Under the pieces are notes generated by a model, which saw only the letters and a list, made by a program, of their open reading frames with translations, searched no databases and was not told the origin of the DNA. From NCBI GenBank assembly GCA_026390495.1, contig JAPLFV010000240.1:1-37147 (forward strand): 37,147 nt of DNA. Direction: 5' to 3'. Source of the DNA: Pseudomonadota bacterium (lineage in GTDB: Bacteria; Bdellovibrionota_B; Oligoflexia; Oligoflexales; RGVZ01). Every line of letters starts with the position of its first letter. Positions within the stretch are counted from its first letter, which is position 1. A program made the translations under genes and the position numbers. This document shows positions 18,019 to 26,893 of the stretch, one piece after another.

Positions 18019-19131
18019 TTAAAATTTCCAACCAGCGCCCACGCCCGCTTCCATTCCGACTGTGACGCCTTTAACTTTTGCAGCATCTTCAAACTGTTTT
18101 GCTGAATCGCTACGTTGAACAACATCACTTGGTAACTGATCATCCCCATGAGTCCACTTGGTTCTTTGGTACACAGGAATTAGACTTGCTATATCAAGCT
18201 GAATTTTGCCGGCTCGACTGTCGCCACGTTTTGCACCAAAGCCATATTCGAATTGAAGACCTAGTTTTGCAAACAATCCAATTAGGTGTGATTTGGACGA
18301 AAATAAATCAGTGCTTTCACTTTCATTGGAAGAATTCTTAACAGAACTTTTGTATTGAACCTGAGTGGAATCTATTCCAAGGCCCACAACTCCAAATGCC
18401 ATGACTCTTTGTTTTTCTTTTTGCAGAGGGGATAGAATCGTGCAGCTCAGGGCATAATTCTTCGCGCTAGTTTGTTCCGCCGAATAGATTTGAGAATTAT
18501 TAGGATCAAAATCAGTGGACGATTGAATGGGTCTGATGTACCTCCAAACAAAACTGTATTCCTGATCAAAGTCTCTAAACAGAGGTCCTTTTATACCAAA
18601 AGAGGCACCAATGAGGCTTTGTTTGACTGACTCTCCTTCAACCCACAGGGAATCTTTGCCTTTGATTCGATTTTCAATTTCAAAGGTTGGGTGATGAAAC
18701 TGAAAAGGAAGCGTTGGCGTCATGATCGCCCCTGTCTGCCACCTAAAGGGTCTTTTTTCACTCTGAAAGGTAACTTTAGACTTAAGGTCCTGGAACTTTG
18801 CTTTCTCAGGAGGAATATTTCTTTCGCTTGCCGGCAATTCTTTAATGTAAACATTGATTCCATGCTCAATCCAAGCTTCATACTGGGGGCCAGCGTAAAC
18901 ACCTGCCCTCGAAGTTTTAACTCTAGCGACTTTGCCACAGAAAATAACCTCTTGATCTCGGCTTGCGCAAGCCGTCATGCCTTCCTTAATTCCATCGTTT
19001 GATCCTGCGTCAATAATAATATAATAGTCTGCTCCGTAGTCATCATAAATGACTTCAAAAGCTTGAAGACTCGATGATATCGTGCCTAGTACGATCGCGA
19101 TAAATAAAGAAAGATAGTGATTCATAGGCAT
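18019..19131 (-). CDS. Exported beta-barrel-like outer-membrane protein (unknown family)
   Basis: A signal peptide of about 24 residues ends SLQA-FEV. An N-terminal beta module follows (about 25-100), with YIIIDAGSNDGIKEGM, like an FlgT- or SH3-type domain that exposes a conserved G-x-x-x-G-M turn. The rest has alternating amphipathic strands rich in Tyr/Phe/Gly, ending GVGAGWKF, a C-terminal Phe typical of BAM substrates. The family is not recognised. None of the possible starts (19191, 19173, 19131, 19125) has a clear ribosome site; 19131 is chosen because the signal peptide begins there. It is 36-52 bp upstream of the lipoprotein and about 110 bp below lgt. Confidence 0.78.
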   Translation of the reverse strand: MPMNHYLSLFIAIVLGTISSSLQAFEVIYDDYGADYYIIIDAGSNDGIKEGMTACASRDQEVIFCGKVARVKTSRAGVYAGPQYEAWIEHGINVYIKELPASERNIPPEKAKFQDLKSKVTFQSEKRPFRWQTGAIMTPTLPFQFHHPTFEIENRIKGKDSLWVEGESVKQSLIGASFGIKGPLFRDFDQEYSFVWRYIRPIQSSTDFDPNNSQIYSAEQTSAKNYALSCTILSPLQKEKQRVMAFGVVGLGIDSTQVQYKSSVKNSSNESESTDLFSSKSHLIGLFAKLGLQFEYGFGAKRGDSRAGKIQLDIASLIPVYQRTKWTHGDDQLPSDVVQRSDSAKQFEDAAKVKGVTVGMEAGVGAGWKF

Positions 19132-19240
19132 AGGATATCGTGGCCAGAATTTCAAAGCTACTGAAATTTCCATCTTGCTTGCATGAAACAAAATGAATCA
19201 GTTTTAATGACTGACTGCCTGTAATTTTAATCTTTAGAAT

Positions 19241-20053
19241 TTAATCGTTAGGCCTAGATTGACTAGATAAACGAGAAGCTATAAAAATTGCACAAACAAG
19301 CATTAATATGCAAAGAAGTTGGCCCATCGTAAATCCTGGCAACAAAAATCCTAGTTGAGGATCCGGCTCTCGAGAAAATTCTGTCAAGAACCTTAAAGAC
19401 CCGTACCCAGCCAAAAAAATAGCAGAAAGGGCACCAGAGATCCGGTGCCAGCGTGGATAGGCCCACAGCATCAATAGCCCCAGGAGCACTCCCTCGGTTA
19501 GCGCTTCATAAAGTTGAGATGGATGCCTTGGGAAATCATTCCAAGGTTCAGGAAACATCACCGCCCACGCAACTCCTGTAGGCCTTCCAGGAAGTTCTCC
19601 ATTTATAAAATTGCAGATTCGTCCTGTAGCCAATGGCCAAGCGATCAAGGTTGCCAAGCGATCTGTAAACGTAAAAAACGATGCTCTTCGAATATGGGAG
19701 GTAAGCCATGCTGCTATGGCGACTCCAATGAGGCCACCGTGAAAACTCATCCCACCATTCCATATGGCCACAATTTGATCTGGATTTTCCTTAAACCATT
19801 TTAAGTTGTAAAGAAGGATGTATGTCAGTCTTGCGCCCAAAAGCATTCCAAACCAAGACCAGACTGCAAACTGAGTCATGTCATCTTGGTCAATATAGCT
19901 AGAAGGAGACTTTTTTGCCAAAAATCGAAGTCCCATGAAGCACCAAAAAAATCCAAAGAGGTAATTTAGCCAATACCATGGTACGGCCTCCCCACCGATG
20001 GAAAAGGCTATGGGATTTAAGTCGTGAATGAACCAAGATGTTTGCGTCGTCAT
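19241..20053 (-). CDS. lgt: Prolipoprotein diacylglyceryl transferase
   Basis: Lgt attaches diacylglyceryl from phosphatidylglycerol to the lipobox Cys of prolipoproteins in the inner membrane, the first step of lipoprotein maturation. The hallmark motifs are present: GGMSFHGG (100-107), GRICNFINGE (144-153, including the essential Arg and Asn), RHPSQLYEA (176-184), and a C-terminal LRFLTEFSREPD. Seven or so membrane segments and 270 residues are normal for the family. Given the many lipoproteins here, including those in the genes just downstream, the placement makes sense but does not prove co-regulation. The ATG is only about 30 bp from the start of the divergent phosphopantetheinyl transferase, so their promoters must overlap coding sequence. 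Confidence 0.96.
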   Translation of the reverse strand: MTTQTSWFIHDLNPIAFSIGGEAVPWYWLNYLFGFFWCFMGLRFLAKKSPSSYIDQDDMTQFAVWSWFGMLLGARLTYILLYNLKWFKENPDQIVAIWNGGMSFHGGLIGVAIAAWLTSHIRRASFFTFTDRLATLIAWPLATGRICNFINGELPGRPTGVAWAVMFPEPWNDFPRHPSQLYEALTEGVLLGLLMLWAYPRWHRISGALSAIFLAGYGSLRFLTEFSREPDPQLGFLLPGFTMGQLLCILMLVCAIFIASRLSSQSRPND

Positions 20054-20083
20054 GAAAATCAGTATAGTTTGAAATTCACTAAA

Positions 20084-20977
20084 ATGAAAGATCGTTATGA
20101 TATGGTCTCACGGTTGAATTTGAATGCATGTTTGTCTTTTATGGGAACGAGACCTGATTTTTTAAAAGAAGGTTTGTTGAATGGGATTGTTATGAATGAC
20201 TTGAGCTACATTACGATTCAATCAGACTTTGCTCCAATTTATTTTCTGCCCTCGGATTCCGCTATAGACGAAAATGTGGCCCTATCCAAGTTTTCAACTG
20301 AAGTGCGACAAAAGGCATTAACGATGACGCATCCCCTAAGAAGGAGTGAGTTCGTCAAATCGCGATGGTTGTTTAGAAGGGTGTCTAAATTGGATTCTGA
20401 TCCGGTCCTATCGGATTACGGTGATTTGATTTGGCCAAAAGGTTTTAAAGGGTCTTTTTCGCATAAGTCCGGTCAAGTGGCCCTCGCATTGAAAGAGAGT
20501 GATTCAGATCAAGTTTTTTCACTCGGTGTTGACTTGGAAAGAGCCTCTGTTAACGAAAACATTCGAGAAAAAGTTGTTACTGATGCCGAATGGAGCTTGA
20601 TCTTGAAAGCTTTTTCTGAGTTTCCTCCACAAAAAATTCTTGCGGCCATTTTTTCTGCAAAGGAGTCCATCTTCAAAGCGTTGTATCCATTGGTAAAGCG
20701 GAAGTTTTGGTTTGATGCTGCAGTATATGTGGGTTGTGACAACATTAAGTCATACAGCGGCTTCAACGGCGATGCACACCAACCTGGAGCGATTAGCAAA
20801 AAACTTTCAAATTCATCCTCTGTCGTGGTATCTGAAAATGTTATCAATCTAAATTTTTTGATTGCGGATTCGCTTGGTCTTGGTATGAAGATGCCATTGA
20901 CGGTTCAGTATCGTGATATGACTGTGGGAGGGGAGACCTTTGTTTTGACAGTGACAAAATATTTTCCTGGTGAATAG
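20084..20977 (+). CDS. 4'-Phosphopantetheinyl transferase (EntD/Sfp superfamily)
   Basis: This enzyme moves the phosphopantetheine arm of CoA to a Ser of carrier proteins of fatty-acid, polyketide or nonribosomal peptide systems. The motifs are GSFSHKSG (123-130), the Mg2+-binding GVDLE (148-152) and FSAKESIFKALYP (190-202, the KESxxK signature), which place it in the EntD-like group. The ATG at 20084 is chosen; an upstream GTG would overlap lgt, and no start has a strong ribosome site. At about 297 residues it is somewhat longer than EntD. No carrier protein or synthase gene is in the window. The gamma-glutamyltranspeptidase follows 39 bp downstream and may be co-transcribed. Confidence 0.9.
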   Translation: MKDRYDMVSRLNLNACLSFMGTRPDFLKEGLLNGIVMNDLSYITIQSDFAPIYFLPSDSAIDENVALSKFSTEVRQKALTMTHPLRRSEFVKSRWLFRRVSKLDSDPVLSDYGDLIWPKGFKGSFSHKSGQVALALKESDSDQVFSLGVDLERASVNENIREKVVTDAEWSLILKAFSEFPPQKILAAIFSAKESIFKALYPLVKRKFWFDAAVYVGCDNIKSYSGFNGDAHQPGAISKKLSNSSSVVVSENVINLNFLIADSLGLGMKMPLTVQYRDMTVGGETFVLTVTKYFPGE

Positions 20978-21016
20978 GTCGATCAGTTAAGCAATTTTGG
21001 TGAAGGGGTGCGAGTG

Positions 21017-22840
21017 ATGATTGCAAAGATTCAGAATCGTTTTTCAAAGATTAGTAGTGTTTTAATCATTGGTGCGATTTGCGCATGTGTTAGCCCAGCG
21101 AACAATTCACCTTCAAATCAAAGTCAATTTAAACCAGTCCAAACCGATCGACCGCCGCAAGATTTCTATTTAAAAAGCGAACAGGGCATGGTGGCTGCAG
21201 GTCATGCTCTTGCGTCCCGAGCAGGTGCAAGGGTTTTAGCACAGGGCGGAAACGCCATTGATGCCGCGGTGGCCGCTTCCTTTGTGATTAGTGTTGTACG
21301 TCCTCATAGTACAGGTTTGGGGGGAGGAGGTTTTTTATTATCTTTCGATGCAAAATCAAAAGAATCTCAAGTTGTTGATTTTCGTGAGCGTGCTCCATCG
21401 GCATCCTCACGTACCATGTTTCTTGACAAGTCAGGCGGTTTAAAGAAAGTTTTTGTGAAAGGTGAGGCTCAAAATCTCATTGAAGTTCCAAACCCGCCCA
21501 TGAATGGAGCCCTTTCGGTCGCTGTTCCTGGACTTGTGAAAGGCCTCCTTGAAGTCCATGCAAAATATGGACGATTGTCCAGGCAAGTTGTGATGAAAGA
21601 CGCCATTGAGATTGCGAAATCTGGGTTTGAGATCTATCCCACATTGGCAAGTGCATTAAAAGATCGTCGCGATGTTTTAGCTTTGTTCGCGCCGTCTCGA
21701 AAAATATTTTTTAGAAATAACGAACCTCTCAAACTAGGCGATCGGCTGATTCAAGATGATTTAGCCAAAACGTTGCAGCTAATTTCTGACCTAGGAGATC
21801 AAGGTTTTTATTCTGGGTCTGTTGGAGAGTCCATAGTTCGAGAAGTAAAAAATGGTTCAGGGGTCTTATCGCAGAAAGATCTCAAGTCTTATAAAGTGAT
21901 ATATCGAAAGCCCGTTTTGGCTAAATTGAATAGAGATACTGTACTCACGATGCCGCCGCCCTCTAGCGGTGGTGTTCACATTGTGCAAATGCTAAGAATG
22001 CTTGAAGGGGAGAATTTTAAGTCTGCCGGGCCTTCAAATGCCAATTATTTGCATTTTCTGACAGAAACGATGCGTCGAGCCTTCGCTGATAGAGCAGCCT
22101 ATATGGGTGACCCAGATTTTGTAAATGTTCCGACCAAACAACTGACATCTGACGATTATTTAAAAAAACTTAAATCGTCCATTCGGCGTGACCGTGCATC
22201 AGTGTCAACTGAATTGCAGAATCCTTTTATTGATTTGAAAGAATCAGGATCAACAACCCATATTTCAGTTGTCGACAAAGACGGAAATGCTGTTTCAACA
22301 ACCCAAACGATAAACTATAGCTTTGGAAGTTGCATGGTCGCTGAGGGAACAGGTGTCGTTTTAAACGATGAAATGGATGATTTTAGCACAAAACCAGGAA
22401 CAGCAAACGCATTTGGTTTGATACAAGGTGAGGCAAATGCGGTGGCGCCTGGCAAGACACCACTTTCGTCAATGTCGCCTACAATCGTGTTGGATGAAAA
22501 TAACAATGTGAAATTAGTGCTTGGCTCACCAGGGGGACCGCGCATCATTTCTGCAGTCTTGCAAACAATGATCAATGTTTTAATGTTTGAAATGCCTTTG
22601 TTAGAGTCCGTTCACTCTTTCCGAATTCATCATCAATGGCTACCTGATCAATTGAGATTTGAAAAATTTGGATTGTTGCCAAATGAAGAGAAAAGGCTAA
22701 AGGCACTTGGGCATGAATTGTTGGAAACGTCATCAATCGGTGATGTACAAGCAATTTATAGAAATCCTACTGGATATTGGGAAGGTGTTTCTGATTCAAG
22801 AGCCGAGGGTAAGCCGGCAAGTCCTGACCAGCGCCTATAA
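21017..22840 (+). CDS. ggt: Gamma-glutamyltranspeptidase, predicted lipoprotein
   Basis: GGT cleaves gamma-glutamyl bonds of glutathione or related peptides by self-processing to two subunits. The catalytic, self-cleaving Thr is Thr413 in STTHISVVDKDGNAV. Other conserved sites are substrate Arg123 in VDFRERAP, GGNAIDAAVAASF, LGGGGFLL, MPPPSSGGVH and the oxyanion-region GSPGGPRII. The N-terminus (SVLIIGAICAC) has a lipobox ICAC with Cys24, so it is probably anchored to a membrane in the periplasm or on the surface, unlike the soluble periplasmic E. coli enzyme. AAGGGG about 8 nt before the ATG at 21017 supports this start over a GTG 9 nt upstream. It is about 607 residues, a normal length. It converges with pyrF across 2 bp. 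Confidence 0.93.
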   Translation: MIAKIQNRFSKISSVLIIGAICACVSPANNSPSNQSQFKPVQTDRPPQDFYLKSEQGMVAAGHALASRAGARVLAQGGNAIDAAVAASFVISVVRPHSTGLGGGGFLLSFDAKSKESQVVDFRERAPSASSRTMFLDKSGGLKKVFVKGEAQNLIEVPNPPMNGALSVAVPGLVKGLLEVHAKYGRLSRQVVMKDAIEIAKSGFEIYPTLASALKDRRDVLALFAPSRKIFFRNNEPLKLGDRLIQDDLAKTLQLISDLGDQGFYSGSVGESIVREVKNGSGVLSQKDLKSYKVIYRKPVLAKLNRDTVLTMPPPSSGGVHIVQMLRMLEGENFKSAGPSNANYLHFLTETMRRAFADRAAYMGDPDFVNVPTKQLTSDDYLKKLKSSIRRDRASVSTELQNPFIDLKESGSTTHISVVDKDGNAVSTTQTINYSFGSCMVAEGTGVVLNDEMDDFSTKPGTANAFGLIQGEANAVAPGKTPLSSMSPTIVLDENNNVKLVLGSPGGPRIISAVLQTMINVLMFEMPLLESVHSFRIHHQWLPDQLRFEKFGLLPNEEKRLKALGHELLETSSIGDVQAIYRNPTGYWEGVSDSRAEGKPASPDQRL

Positions 22841-22849
22841 CTTTATAGG
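22834..22849. terminator. Palindrome CCTATAACTTTATAGG joining two stop codons
   Basis: The arms CCTATAA and TTATAGG are a perfect 7-bp inverted repeat with a 2-nt centre. Each arm carries the TAA stop of one of the two convergent genes, ggt and pyrF. It is too short and AT-rich to be a strong terminator, but it is the only structure available between the genes. Confidence 0.3.
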
Positions 22850-23718
22850 AATTGGCAATCAGTTCTAAATTTCGACAGATTAGAACGTATATGTACAGCA
22901 TACTCGTTCCATGTTGAAATCTGAAGATTACTTTCTGCGGCGATGAGTCCGCGTGAAATGGGAATGATTGTGCTTGGATTCTCTTTTAGAAGTTGCTTAA
23001 GTGCAGCGTCGACGGTTGCACCTTGGGCGCCAACTCCTGGCATCAAATAACATTGATTACTGGGCATGGTCTTTTGCACCCAATCTGGAACATTGGTGGC
23101 ACCTAATACATATCCAAGTTGGTTTTCAATTCCCTGTTCACGTCCAAAAGATTCCCAAATCGCAAACATTTTTTGTGCGACATTTTGATGAATATCGGTA
23201 CGTTGTTCATTGTGAATTGGTAGCTCTTGAATTTGTCGGCCAGCGAAATTGCTGCTAAGCCACACCGTGAATACTCCCAAGTCGTGACGGTCCTTGAGCC
23301 ATGGTGTCAAGGCTTTCAATACGTCGATTCCCATCCACGGAAGAATGGTTAATGCATCGGCTTCGACAGTTTCAAAAGCCCACCGACCATAGGCGCTCAT
23401 CGTTGATTCGATGTCCCCTCGCTTAGCATCAAGAATGACATAATAGCCCTTTTCTTTTGCAAGTTTTGATATGTCAGATAGGGCTCGAAATCCCTCTGAT
23501 CCATGAGATTCAAAATAGGCCGATTGAAGCTTGATAACGCCACACTGCTCATTAAATTCTTGAAGGATGCATGTTGCCCAAGTCAGAGCCAAGTCATAAA
23601 AATCAAAATTCTTGTGTTGAGATCGCAATTGCAAAGGAAGGAATTCAGGATTTGGATCAAAACCAATCGCTATAGGGTGCGAAAGTCTCTGATTAATTTG
23701 CCGCAATCGTGCTTTCAT
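22843..23718 (-). CDS. pyrF: Orotidine 5'-phosphate decarboxylase, type 2
   Basis: PyrF converts OMP to UMP, the last step of de novo pyrimidine synthesis, in the cytoplasm. The class-2 signature is VILDAKRGDIESTMSAY (94-110), with the catalytic Asp-Lys-Asp set in DAKRGD. Other marks are GFDPN near 19-23, PWMGID, the phosphate-binding PGVGAQGA and SRGLI near the C-terminus. At 291 residues it is normal for type 2, which is longer than the E. coli type. The ATG at 23718 follows AAGGAGGAAGC, a very strong ribosome site, so the TTG one codon upstream is not used. It appears monocistronic. Confidence 0.95.
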   Translation of the reverse strand: MKARLRQINQRLSHPIAIGFDPNPEFLPLQLRSQHKNFDFYDLALTWATCILQEFNEQCGVIKLQSAYFESHGSEGFRALSDISKLAKEKGYYVILDAKRGDIESTMSAYGRWAFETVEADALTILPWMGIDVLKALTPWLKDRHDLGVFTVWLSSNFAGRQIQELPIHNEQRTDIHQNVAQKMFAIWESFGREQGIENQLGYVLGATNVPDWVQKTMPSNQCYLMPGVGAQGATVDAALKQLLKENPSTIIPISRGLIAAESNLQISTWNEYAVHIRSNLSKFRTDCQFL

Positions 23719-23886
23719 CAAGCTTCCTCCTTTTTATTTGGCATAGCTGCAAATTAGAGGATTTTCTCTATGGAATCCAGTTGTATTTTTCTTCCTCGGT
23801 TTTTTCAGTAAGGTCCGTTTGAGCTATAAATATAGATCTTGATTTTAAATTGTATAGATTTCGGGAATTCTTCCGATATTAGTAGC

Positions 23887-25998
23887 ATGTTCGGTAAATT
23901 AAACCTCTATCATTGGCTACTGTCGAAGAAGCGTGTTTCGGCCATGATCTTTATCGTGTTAATGATCCTGGCCACGAGTGTTTCTGCCCGATTTTCCTTC
24001 GCACACGATGACGCAGGACCGTCCCAATTTTCTCAGATAAAACAACTTCCGACTCAAATCGATTATTTGCCTTTTGTTGAGCGAGAAATTGGGCTGGACC
24101 GTTTGCTAAGTGATCCTTCTTTAAAATGGGAGCCTAAACCAAACTTTGTGGAAGCAGGTAGTAACCAATGGGTTCGGCTCAAGTTTACAATTGGCGACCA
24201 GCATTTGAACAGAGATTTTATTATTGCTTTGACTGAGGATGTTCCTAGAAAGGGTGAGTTTTTCCTTTTTGATTTTAATGGTCAACTGATGGAAAGTTCG
24301 GAATTTGGGGAAGCTATTCCATTTCAAAAGTGGCAGTACAAAACTTTTTCTTCAGGTCATACGTTTAAAATTCAGAAACCAGGGGACTACGTTTTTTTAG
24401 TGCATCTCTATACGATTATGCGAGCGCCCTTCGGCATGGAGATTCGATCGAAGGACTATCATCAGGATGCAGAGACGAAACGGTTTTTCATTCTGGCATT
24501 ATCTGTTGGTGGGTTGATTGCAATGCTTTTGCATAATTTGCTATTATGGCGCTCGTTAAGTCGTAGTATTTTCCTGCGATGCTCCATCTTAAACGGCTTG
24601 TTTACCCTGTTAGCATTATTGGTTTCTGGAAAACTCACTTATTTTAGTGCGGGTTTGTATCAACCTTTAGTCAATGTTTATACACTGGTGCCTTTCATAT
24701 CGCTTGGATACTTTTTGCAGTTTTCTCTTGATTATCTGCGGCTCAGAAAATTGAACAATAGATATGTGAAGGCAGTTAATATGTCGGCAATCGTTGTTTA
24801 TAGCTGCGGCGTTCTGAAGTACATAAATCCAGAGCTGTCTGATATTCTTTTTAACGTTGTGTTTACCGTTGGATTTTTGGGAGTGATGTTTCTTTGTACG
24901 AGCAAGAGCCATCGCAAACAGAGACATGCTTTCATGTTGCTTCTTGGAATGATTCCTTTTGCGTTGCTATTGATTCTGTGGACTCCCGTTACAGCAAGTT
25001 ATGTGTCAATGTCGCTTCGCGAATCAATGCCTGTAGCATTATTGGCGCTCCAGTTGTTTATTGGTGCTGGGCTAGCAAGTCGTATCTCTGAAATGCGAAA
25101 TAATCTTTTGAAACTTACTGTCGATCGAGCCAATCAGTTAGAGGCCTTGGTTGCAGAGAGGACTAAAGATTTAGACTCGGCGAATCTAATTCTAAAGAAT
25201 GAGATTGGTATTCGTAGGAATGCTGAGGAACAGGCGTTACGGCAAACTGAATTGCTAAAGGCGACCCAGGCAAAAATGGTTAGTAGCTCTCGATTGACAG
25301 CTTTGGGTGAAATGGCAACTGGTGTCAGTCATGAGATCAATAATCCATTGACGATTTTGAAAGGGTATTTGTTCGTGATGCAGAATCACTTGGAACTGGA
25401 AGACATATCAAAATCAAAGTTGCAGAATATTGTTGCTAAATGTATCGGAACCGCAGATCGTATGGCAAGAGTGATTCGGGGGCTTCGAGATTTTGCTATT
25501 CAAGATAAATCGGAAGAGATTCGGGCTGTTTCACTGAAATCCGTTTGGACTAATGTATTTGGAATTTGTCGAACTAGACTTGAGTCGTCAAATATCAATT
25601 GGGTGGAACCTAATATTGATCCATCGATAACGGTCCTCGTGCGCTCAACAGATTTCGCTCAAGTCGTTTTGGGTTGTTTGACGAATTCATTTGATGCGAT
25701 GGAAACCACAAATGAAAAGAATTTAAAAATTTCATTTTTCACAGATAATGGATATGGGGTTTTGAGAATTGAAGACTCTGGTATAGGTATCTCCGAAGAG
25801 TTTTCAAAAAATCTGTTTACACCCTTTGCTACCACCAAAACAACTGGCCCTGCAAAAGGACTTAGCTTGAGCATTGGAAAGCAACTGTTGCTCAATATGG
25901 GCGGTGATATCAGGTATATTCCAGGAACTTCAACGACTACATTTGAAATTATAGTTAAGCTGGCTCAGGAAAGCGACAATGCCCATGTTTCAGCTTAA
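23887..25998 (+). CDS. Membrane histidine kinase with 7TMR-DISM sensor region
   Basis: Numbers refer to the ATG start chosen here (residue 17 of a frame opening at a TTG at 23839). An N-terminal membrane segment or signal (about 15-40) precedes a periplasmic beta domain of DISMED2 type (about 45-190, with WVRLKF near 95). A 7TMR-DISM-like set of seven hydrophobic helices covers about 197-400. A coiled coil follows (about 400-470), then HisKA with SHEINNPLTILKGY (phosphoacceptor His482), and a HATPase_c domain with a divergent N-box, LTNSFDAM, plus DSGIGIS and FATTK. No response regulator is nearby, so it is an orphan kinase here. No ribosome site decides the start. Its last 9 bp overlap the convergent exonuclease gene. 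Confidence 0.88.
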   Translation: MFGKLNLYHWLLSKKRVSAMIFIVLMILATSVSARFSFAHDDAGPSQFSQIKQLPTQIDYLPFVEREIGLDRLLSDPSLKWEPKPNFVEAGSNQWVRLKFTIGDQHLNRDFIIALTEDVPRKGEFFLFDFNGQLMESSEFGEAIPFQKWQYKTFSSGHTFKIQKPGDYVFLVHLYTIMRAPFGMEIRSKDYHQDAETKRFFILALSVGGLIAMLLHNLLLWRSLSRSIFLRCSILNGLFTLLALLVSGKLTYFSAGLYQPLVNVYTLVPFISLGYFLQFSLDYLRLRKLNNRYVKAVNMSAIVVYSCGVLKYINPELSDILFNVVFTVGFLGVMFLCTSKSHRKQRHAFMLLLGMIPFALLLILWTPVTASYVSMSLRESMPVALLALQLFIGAGLASRISEMRNNLLKLTVDRANQLEALVAERTKDLDSANLILKNEIGIRRNAEEQALRQTELLKATQAKMVSSSRLTALGEMATGVSHEINNPLTILKGYLFVMQNHLELEDISKSKLQNIVAKCIGTADRMARVIRGLRDFAIQDKSEEIRAVSLKSVWTNVFGICRTRLESSNINWVEPNIDPSITVLVRSTDFAQVVLGCLTNSFDAMETTNEKNLKISFFTDNGYGVLRIEDSGIGISEEFSKNLFTPFATTKTTGPAKGLSLSIGKQLLLNMGGDIRYIPGTSTTTFEIIVKLAQESDNAHVSA

Positions 25999-26718
25999 GT
26001 TAAAATAAATGACTTCCTCCAAGTGCTTTGATTTGCCTTTGTATACGTGCGTGGAGAGAAAGTCCCTTTCAGCGCTGGCGGTGGATTCGGAGACGGTTTT
26101 GTGCCAGGCGCGTATCTCGGTATCCCATCGATACTTTCGCTCCTTTAAAATATCTTTGGATTCAAATGGACTTGCTACAGCAATGATTTTGATTTCGGGT
26201 TCATAACTTGACTTTACCAGCTCGGCTAGGTGAGGACTAACTAATCTAAAAGTCGTCGCACAGTCAAACATCGCACGATGAGCAAACGAATTGATAAACC
26301 CATGGTCGGCGGCAAGGTACTGAAGCTTTCTTGAAGAATACCCTTTTGAATCCCAGTCAATATGTCGAACGGAGCAGGCCCAATGTTTACGAAGTTCAGC
26401 TAACTCTGGCCTTTGATGCAAAAAGCTGCGATCAAACTGTGCATTGTGAGCGACAATCAAACTTGATTGAGCCCACATTGTTTGAAGAATTTCCCAATTG
26501 ATCTTTTGCCCGCGTAAGGCAAAATCTCTGAGTCCAGTTAATTTACTGATTTCTGGAGTGAGGGCTTCTTGCGGATCTTGCAAACCACCATACATTGCCA
26601 GGATGGTAGGAGGCTCGTCTTGCTGCCATCCAAATTGAATGGCGCCAACTTCTATGATCTTGTCTTTATTGGAATCTAACCCGGTAGTTTCGACATCGAC
26701 AATTAAACCAATATCCAC
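25990..26718 (-). CDS. DEDDh 3'-5' exonuclease (DnaQ/RNase T-like) with an extra C-terminal module
   Basis: This is a metal-dependent 3'-5' exonuclease of the DnaQ superfamily. The catalytic acids are Asp8 and Glu10 in DVETTGL, Asp96 in AHNAQFDRSF, and His147 and Asp152 in AHRAMFDC, giving the DEDDh subtype. About 165 residues cover the exonuclease domain; residues about 178-242 form an extra module with ASPFESKDILKERKYRW and an AWHK block, seen in some single-stranded or RNA-processing relatives. It is not clear whether the substrate is DNA or RNA. The start is GTG with a GGGGGG tract about 6 nt upstream. It is divergent from the HD-GYP gene across 175 bp. Confidence 0.88.
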   Translation of the reverse strand: MDIGLIVDVETTGLDSNKDKIIEVGAIQFGWQQDEPPTILAMYGGLQDPQEALTPEISKLTGLRDFALRGQKINWEILQTMWAQSSLIVAHNAQFDRSFLHQRPELAELRKHWACSVRHIDWDSKGYSSRKLQYLAADHGFINSFAHRAMFDCATTFRLVSPHLAELVKSSYEPEIKIIAVASPFESKDILKERKYRWDTEIRAWHKTVSESTASAERDFLSTHVYKGKSKHLEEVIYFNLS

Positions 26719-26893
26719 GCTTTGCCCCCCTAGTCCTTCAATAGAATGATCAATTCTTACCTATAGTGCATTTGCGTCCATAGATCATGTATAATTTTAA
26801 TAGTAAGCCGTTATTCATGCCGTTTTTAGAGTCATTAAATTATGTATTTGTTGACTAGGTTTGGATTTGTTGTCTTTTTAGCAGAAGGGATCT
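26719..26893. promoter_or_regulatory. Divergent intergenic region (exonuclease / HD-GYP)
   Basis: This 175-bp AT-rich gap carries the start signals for both genes. AAGGGA about 5 nt before the HD-GYP ATG and a G-run before the exonuclease GTG are the visible ribosome sites. I see no clear operator or riboswitch. Confidence 0.35.
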
